Source: Rhynchosporium graminicola
Taxonomy: Eukaryota; Ascomycota; Leotiomycetes; Helotiales; Ploettnerulaceae
NCBI GenBank assembly: GCA_900074885.1
Contig: FJUW01000029.1
Span: 447,962 to 511,961 of the forward strand
Reading direction: 5' to 3'
DNA length: 64,000 bases
Shown here: positions 58,820-64,000 of the stretch, piece by piece
Layout of the letters: every line of letters starts with the position of its first letter
How positions within the stretch are numbered: position 1 is the stretch's first letter
The notes under the pieces: generated by a model
The model's input: the letters and a program-made list of their open reading frames with translations, nothing else
Databases searched by the model: none
What the model was told of the DNA's origin: nothing
Made by a program: the position numbers and the translations under genes

Positions 58820-61800
58820 TTATAATAATTATAATCTAAAAACAGGAAACGAATTAAGGCCCTCTATTAGAGGTAATTATTAATAGAGCTCCGAAATAGT
58901 AGTATACGTAGTATAAGTAAAGCTTTATAAGGTCGCGCGTATTAGAGGTCTTTCGATATAGAATACTAATTACTTATTTACTAAAACAGTCGATAAATAT
59001 AAGAATATTATTATAGCTATATTTATCGCAATTAAAGCTATAGTAATCGACTATAATATACTCCTATAGATGTGATAGTATAAGTAGAGGTTAGAGGAGG
59101 CCCGGTTTCTTATTACGCGGCACTTAAATTCGTTAGTAAGTATAATAGTTATAGTAGTACTAGTTAATAGTTAAAGCGATTCTATACTACTAGTATTATA
59201 ATACTAGTAGTTATAAGGTCTTCTTTACACTTAGATAAGCAGTCTCTAATTAGTTATATACTTCGCGTATAAGTAGCGTGCGAAGATAAAAGACATTAAG
59301 TACAATTAGTCTTCCTTTATAGAGTAGAAGATCTTTTTCTATAGTTAGTTTTCCAGGAGTAGCAGAGAGAGCTTATTTCTATAAAGCTTAAAGTAATAGT
59401 ATAATACGATTAGCGTTAAGTACTTATTATACTATAGAAAAGACTAGCGATAAGTCGGCGACTTCTAAGGTATTAATAAGCTTAAAGTTATCTATAGAGT
59501 CAGAGCTATTCCGGAGGTTACTTATAAGTAGTACTAGATCGATTTAGTTTTCGCGTAGTAGCTACTATAAACGCTAAGTTCTTTTAGCGTTATTCTAGTT
59601 GTCTAATTTATCTGTTCTACGAGAGAGAGTATCAGCGAGTAGATTATGCTTCTTAGGTCGATAGGTAATTATAAAGTTATAATCTATAAGTAGCTTAGCC
59701 TATTAAGCTTATTATATATTTAGCTATTTAGAGGTTATAAAGTACTTAAGAGCTTTATGATTAGTGATAACGCGGATCTAATATAGTACGCCTGCGAGCT
59801 CAGATCTCTAGTTACTAAAAGATCATATAATTACGAGTATTTCCTTATTATAAATAGCGTAATTAAGCTCAGCAGGTAGTATAGTCTTAGAGAAGTAGAC
59901 TACTAGGAACTAGTCTTTATTATACTATTACGATAGTATACCTGCTATTACTCTATTACTAGCGTCTATTTCGATCATATAAGGTAAATATTACTAATAG
60001 TAGTAGAGGAGTAGTACCGAAGTAAGAGCGTACTTTAGGTAATTAAAGGTATCTTTATACTCTCTAGCGAACCGAAATAATACGTTATTTTTAGTAAGTT
60101 ATATAAGAGGTTTTATGATAATTCTATAGTCCTTAATAAATCGTTAGTAGAAGTTATAAAAGCCTAAGAATAATTATACGCTCTTAACTATAGTTAGGTA
60201 ATTCTAAGATTATATAATATCAACTTTCTTAGGGTCTACCTCGATCCTAGAAGTAGAGATAATAAATCTAAAGTATTTAGTACGAGTAATATTGAATTTA
60301 TACTTCTTAAGGTCAACTTATAATCTAGTATCTTATAATTATTATAGCACCTAGTATACGTATAATTAGTACTATAGTAGGTTATTAGAGTAGATCAGAA
60401 TATTATCTAGATATACTATACAGAAGTCGTCTAAATAGTCGAATAAGACGTTATTTATATATCGCTAGTACGTCGCAAGGCCGTTAGTCAGACCGAAAGA
60501 GAGTACCTTATACTTATATATACTATAATAAGTCCGGAAAGTCGTATACTCTTTAGAGGCTAGATCTATTCGAATTCGGTAGAACGCCTAGCGAATATCT
60601 AGTTTAGTAAATATCTTAGTAGTAGAGATTCTAGCTAGCGTTTTATCGATTAATAGTAGTAGATATTAATCCTTCCTCGTAAGGTTATTAAGTGCGCGAA
60701 AGTCGATACAGAATCTTAGACTTCTATTAGCTTTCTTAACGAAAAGAATAAGTATAGCGTATAGTACTTAAGAAGGTTCGATAAAACCTTTAGCTAAGTT
60801 ATTAGTAATATACGCCTTAATAACTTTAAGTTCTTTAGCTAATATCTTATATAAGGGGGAGTATTTAAGGTTCTTCTCAGCCTCTTCCTTAAGCTTAATT
60901 CAGTAATCGTATAAGCGATAAGAAGGGAGAATATTACTAGCTTCCTTAGAAAAGATATATACTTACTAGCTATACTCGTAAGGGATCTATAGTTCTGAAT
61001 CTAATTCACTTAAGCTAATAGTAAATTACTAGGCGGTTTTATAATATTCCGTAAAGTTAATAGTCAAAGATACGATAGTAGTATTACGTTACTAAACTGC
61101 GATTCGGTTATTAAGAAGCTTATCTATCTCGTGAAGGGTAATAGAGAAGATCTTATCGTTAGAAGACTTCTAGCGTTTATATAAGAGATAGAAAGCTAAG
61201 CTGCTAATCGTATAAATCTCTAGCGCAAGAGGCTCTAGAAGAGGTCTAAGTATATAAGGTGATTTTTATCGCTTCCGAAATATCGTAGTAGCTATTTTTA
61301 TACTTTAAGTAGCTTCTATTAAGTCGCGAGATAGTATTCCGAGTAACTATTAGTCTATAGTATAAATTATATAAGCGTAATCTTATATATAAGTCTTTAA
61401 TATAAAGACTTCTAATTAGAGTTAAAGTAGAGATTTACACGGGATATAAGCGATAATGTCACTAAATCGTACGCACTTCGGCCGTATATTAGTAGCTTCT
61501 CTAGAGTATAAAGACTTCTCTTTATTACTCTATTCTTATTCTTCAGGTAATAAATACTTAGGCTCGTCATATCTATAATAAGTAGTATAAACGCTAGAGA
61601 AATAGTCCTAACTAATTAGTAGTAGTAATAGAGAGTTAGTTACTTATAGAATACTCTTTAGGGGAGAGTTTTAGATATTTTTATAGCTATAAGTCTCCCT
61701 AGAAATACGCTTCCGAGCTAGTAATAGTTATTTAATAATAGAGATAGAGTTAATAACAGCTCGAATATTAATAGGAGAGTTAGTTACGCTTCGCTGTTTC

Positions 61801-64000
61801 TCGTACGCTTCCTAGAACTAATTAAAGCGTTCGTTTCATTCGTTAGCGTTATATTAGTAGCGCTAGTAGGTATAGTATTTATATAAGTCCTTAATCTCGA
61901 TCAGAGAGCTATAAATGTTACTAGGAGAAGTACATAGTAGCTAAATAATCTATTATTTAGAGGTATCCAAGAGTACTTGATATTCCGAAAGCTAGGTCCT
62001 TCCGAGTATAATACCGTAGTTTCCGAGAGTAGTAATAAGAAAGGGGGTAAATACCTGAACGCGATAATCTACCGTTAAATTAAGTATTATATAGTAACTA
62101 ATAGTACTACTATTAACGCTATTAAAGCCTTTAATAGGAATTACGTTTAGCAGAGAGTGAATTAAAGATTTTAAGAAGAAGGAAAGAGATTTGAGAAAAG
62201 AACGATTAATAAAATAGTATCTATTAGCTCTAGAATCGAGAAGTATAGGTAGCTTATACGAGAGCCTATTCTTAGTAAGAGTAGTATATATAGTAAATAA
62301 TTAACTACTAAGAAGCTTCGTAAGGTTAAGATATCGCATATCTCGTATACTACCTAAGAAGGAGTCTTTCCCTAGGTATAGTCTTTTGCTAGTAGTTTGA
62401 TATACTCTTAGGCGTTATCGTACGTTTCTTCTAGCTCGCTATCAATATCGTTATTAGCGTTAATTGCGTTAATTCGATACGGAGTATTAGGTCGAGCTAA
62501 CGACGAGCGAGGGTATAAAGTAAGCGTAAAGTAATAAGGAGTATTCGCTAGCGATTATGCACGAGGCGTATCGTTTCGTATAAAGTATAATACTTATTTA
62601 CTAGTCGCACTAGTGTTCTCAGGCGTAAGAAGACTAATTTACAGATAAGAAGAGGAGTTAGTACTATAGCGCTAGGAGGAGGTATTTATAGGGCGTTCCT
62701 AAGTCGCGCTAACTTTAGCTAAAGACTCGGAATAGTAAGTCTTTTTAATAAATTAACCTTAGTCTTTAGCTTATATAGCCTCAACGTATTCTTCTAGTGT
62801 CCTTAACGTTCAGTACTATTAGAAGAGCTATTTCCGTAGCTATATAGGTAGCTTCTCCTATAAGTCTATTTTCAGAGTTAATTGATTATTTACTCTAGCT
62901 TTATAAGCTAGCATACGAAACTCGTAGTAGAATATCCAGAAGGTCTACTTGTAATCTATCTTTAGCGCGGAGTAGCTAGCTCTTACAGTTTATTAGTCGT
63001 ATAGATTAGATAAGAAGAAGATAAGTTAAGTAATTATATCGAGTGAATCAATTATATTGCCTTCTTTATTATATTCTAGTTCTAAGAACGAGAGTTCCAG
63101 GTAAGTTCTAGCTATTCTTTCTATTTAGTTAAGTAACTAATCTTTATAGTGATCTTCGTCGATAAAGTAGCTAGAGTAGCGCTGGAGGGCGTTACGTATC
63201 TATATTTCCTAAAGTTTTAGAGAGTAGTCGATTCTATTAGAAAGCTTATTTAGAAGGTTCGATATCTTCTCTATACGCGTAGCGTATAATATTAATAATA
63301 TTCCTCTAGTAGATTATTCTCGACGACGATTATTAAGCGTAGGAGTAGCGTTATCTTCTTTAATTAATAGTAGTAGTATTATACGCGATTGAACGTTATT
63401 AAACGATATAGACTTAGTAGAGCGCTAAGTAGTTAACTAGCGTAGTTCTAGGAACTCGTCCCGTAACTAGCGTAATTCTGCAGATAAGTCGGCGTTTAAT
63501 TATCTCTCCTCCGCGAGCTTCCTTTCTACCTCTTATAGCTAGTAAGCGTAGTCTTCCTATAAGTTACTTATAGTTACTATTAATATAAGGGTATTATCGG
63601 GGAGGTTTAGCGACTTAGTAAGTTTATTAATTATAATAAGAGTTAGGGAGCTTAACTCGGACGAGGTATCGTTACGAGTACTCTCTACTATAGAGAGAGG
63701 TAAGTTACAGCGAGTATTACGAGTCGCCGAAGAATAGGAAGTAGAAGGAGTCGGAGAACTAGTAGTCGATTTGTCGGACTTAAGTTACTTCGGTTTAAGT
63801 GCTATTCTTTAAGTTTATACTTAGTATAAGCTTTCTCTATATAGCGTAGTCTCCTGCGTTTAGTAGCTCTAGGCATAGAGGTATAATATAAGTAGATATT
63901 TACTATCTTCCTAGATATAAGTAAAAGAGTTATAGATAATATAACGCTTACTCTAGAAAGGTCTTAAAACTACCTAAGTAATAAGACCTTATATTACTAT
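58820..64000 (-). mobile_element. Ty3/gypsy LTR retrotransposon, copy 2, RIP-inactivated, partial
   Basis: Bases 58820-63060 match 54337-58594 of copy 1 almost throughout, with differences that are nearly all C/T or A/G. The FTKLDIR block recurs at about 60592-60613. The copy then continues for about 875 bp not found in copy 1 (63065-63939), corresponding to the gag and leader end of the element. It ends in a 5' LTR that starts at 63940 and runs out of the window. The 3' LTR and polypurine end are missing at the N. Confidence 0.82.
63940..64000 (-). repeat. start of the 5' LTR of gypsy copy 2
   Basis: The first 61 bp align with 53144-53204 and 58598-58658. The rest lies beyond the window. 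Confidence 0.75.

Noticed and set aside
50150..64000. CRISPR-like or satellite array in the AT-rich block
   Set aside because: The repeated words are due to AT bias and to two retrotransposon copies; there is no regular repeat-spacer pattern.

Overview
The window is nuclear DNA of a filamentous ascomycete (Pezizomycotina; the gene set and the very AT-rich transposon block suggest Leotiomycetes, but that rank is inference). The evidence is many short GT-AG introns, mostly 42-100 bp, and typical fungal proteins: mitochondrial N-acetylglutamate synthase, a FarA/CTF1 Zn2Cys6 regulator, an AA8-AA12 oxidoreductase and a monopolin subunit. The last 14 kb is AT-rich transposon DNA with the marks of repeat-induced point mutation (RIP).

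Layout. 1.2-3.1 kb: ALG7 (first step of N-glycan assembly). 4.0-6.1 kb: a secreted cytochrome-PQQ sugar dehydrogenase. 7.2-8.6 kb: an unrecognised five-exon gene with an in-frame TAG. 8.9-9.5 kb: a GNAT acetyltransferase. 10.5 kb: a tRNA-Ile-like gene with a poor acceptor stem. 10.9-14.2 kb: two divergent genes that divide dihydroxyacetone kinase between them, one with DhaL plus a worn DhaK half, the other with DhaK alone. 14.4-16.3 kb: an Atg22-like transporter. 17.3-18.6 kb: a BAR protein. 19.0-21.3 kb: N-acetylglutamate synthase. 21.8-22.8 kb: a beta-hydroxyacid dehydrogenase. 23.1-23.6 kb: V-ATPase subunit e. 23.9-24.9 kb: ARV1. 25.2-27.8 kb: a decayed coiled-coil gene. 29.1-30.2 kb: a 2OG-Fe(II) oxygenase. 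32.1-34.0 kb: an intracellular LysM protein. 34.6-37.8 kb: the FarA/CTF1-like regulator. 39.3-42.6 kb: MCD4. 43.2-44.8 kb: CSM1. 45.4-46.8 kb: MSP1. 47.7-49.2 kb: cystathionine beta-lyase.

From about 50.15 kb to the end there is no intact gene. The stretch holds a Ty1/copia RNase H relic, two LTR-like fragments of another family, and two copies of one Ty3/gypsy element on the minus strand (53.1-58.8 kb and 58.8-64.0 kb). An N at 58819 separates the copies.

The genes are mostly independent housekeeping functions: ER glycosylation and GPI assembly (ALG7, MCD4, ARV1), organelle work (N-acetylglutamate synthase, MSP1, subunit e), sulfur amino acids and chromosome segregation. I see no biosynthetic gene cluster. 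The strongest candidate for an unusual system is the divergent split dihydroxyacetone kinase pair. Exon boundaries were read by eye and checked for reading phase and GT-AG ends; no homology search was run.
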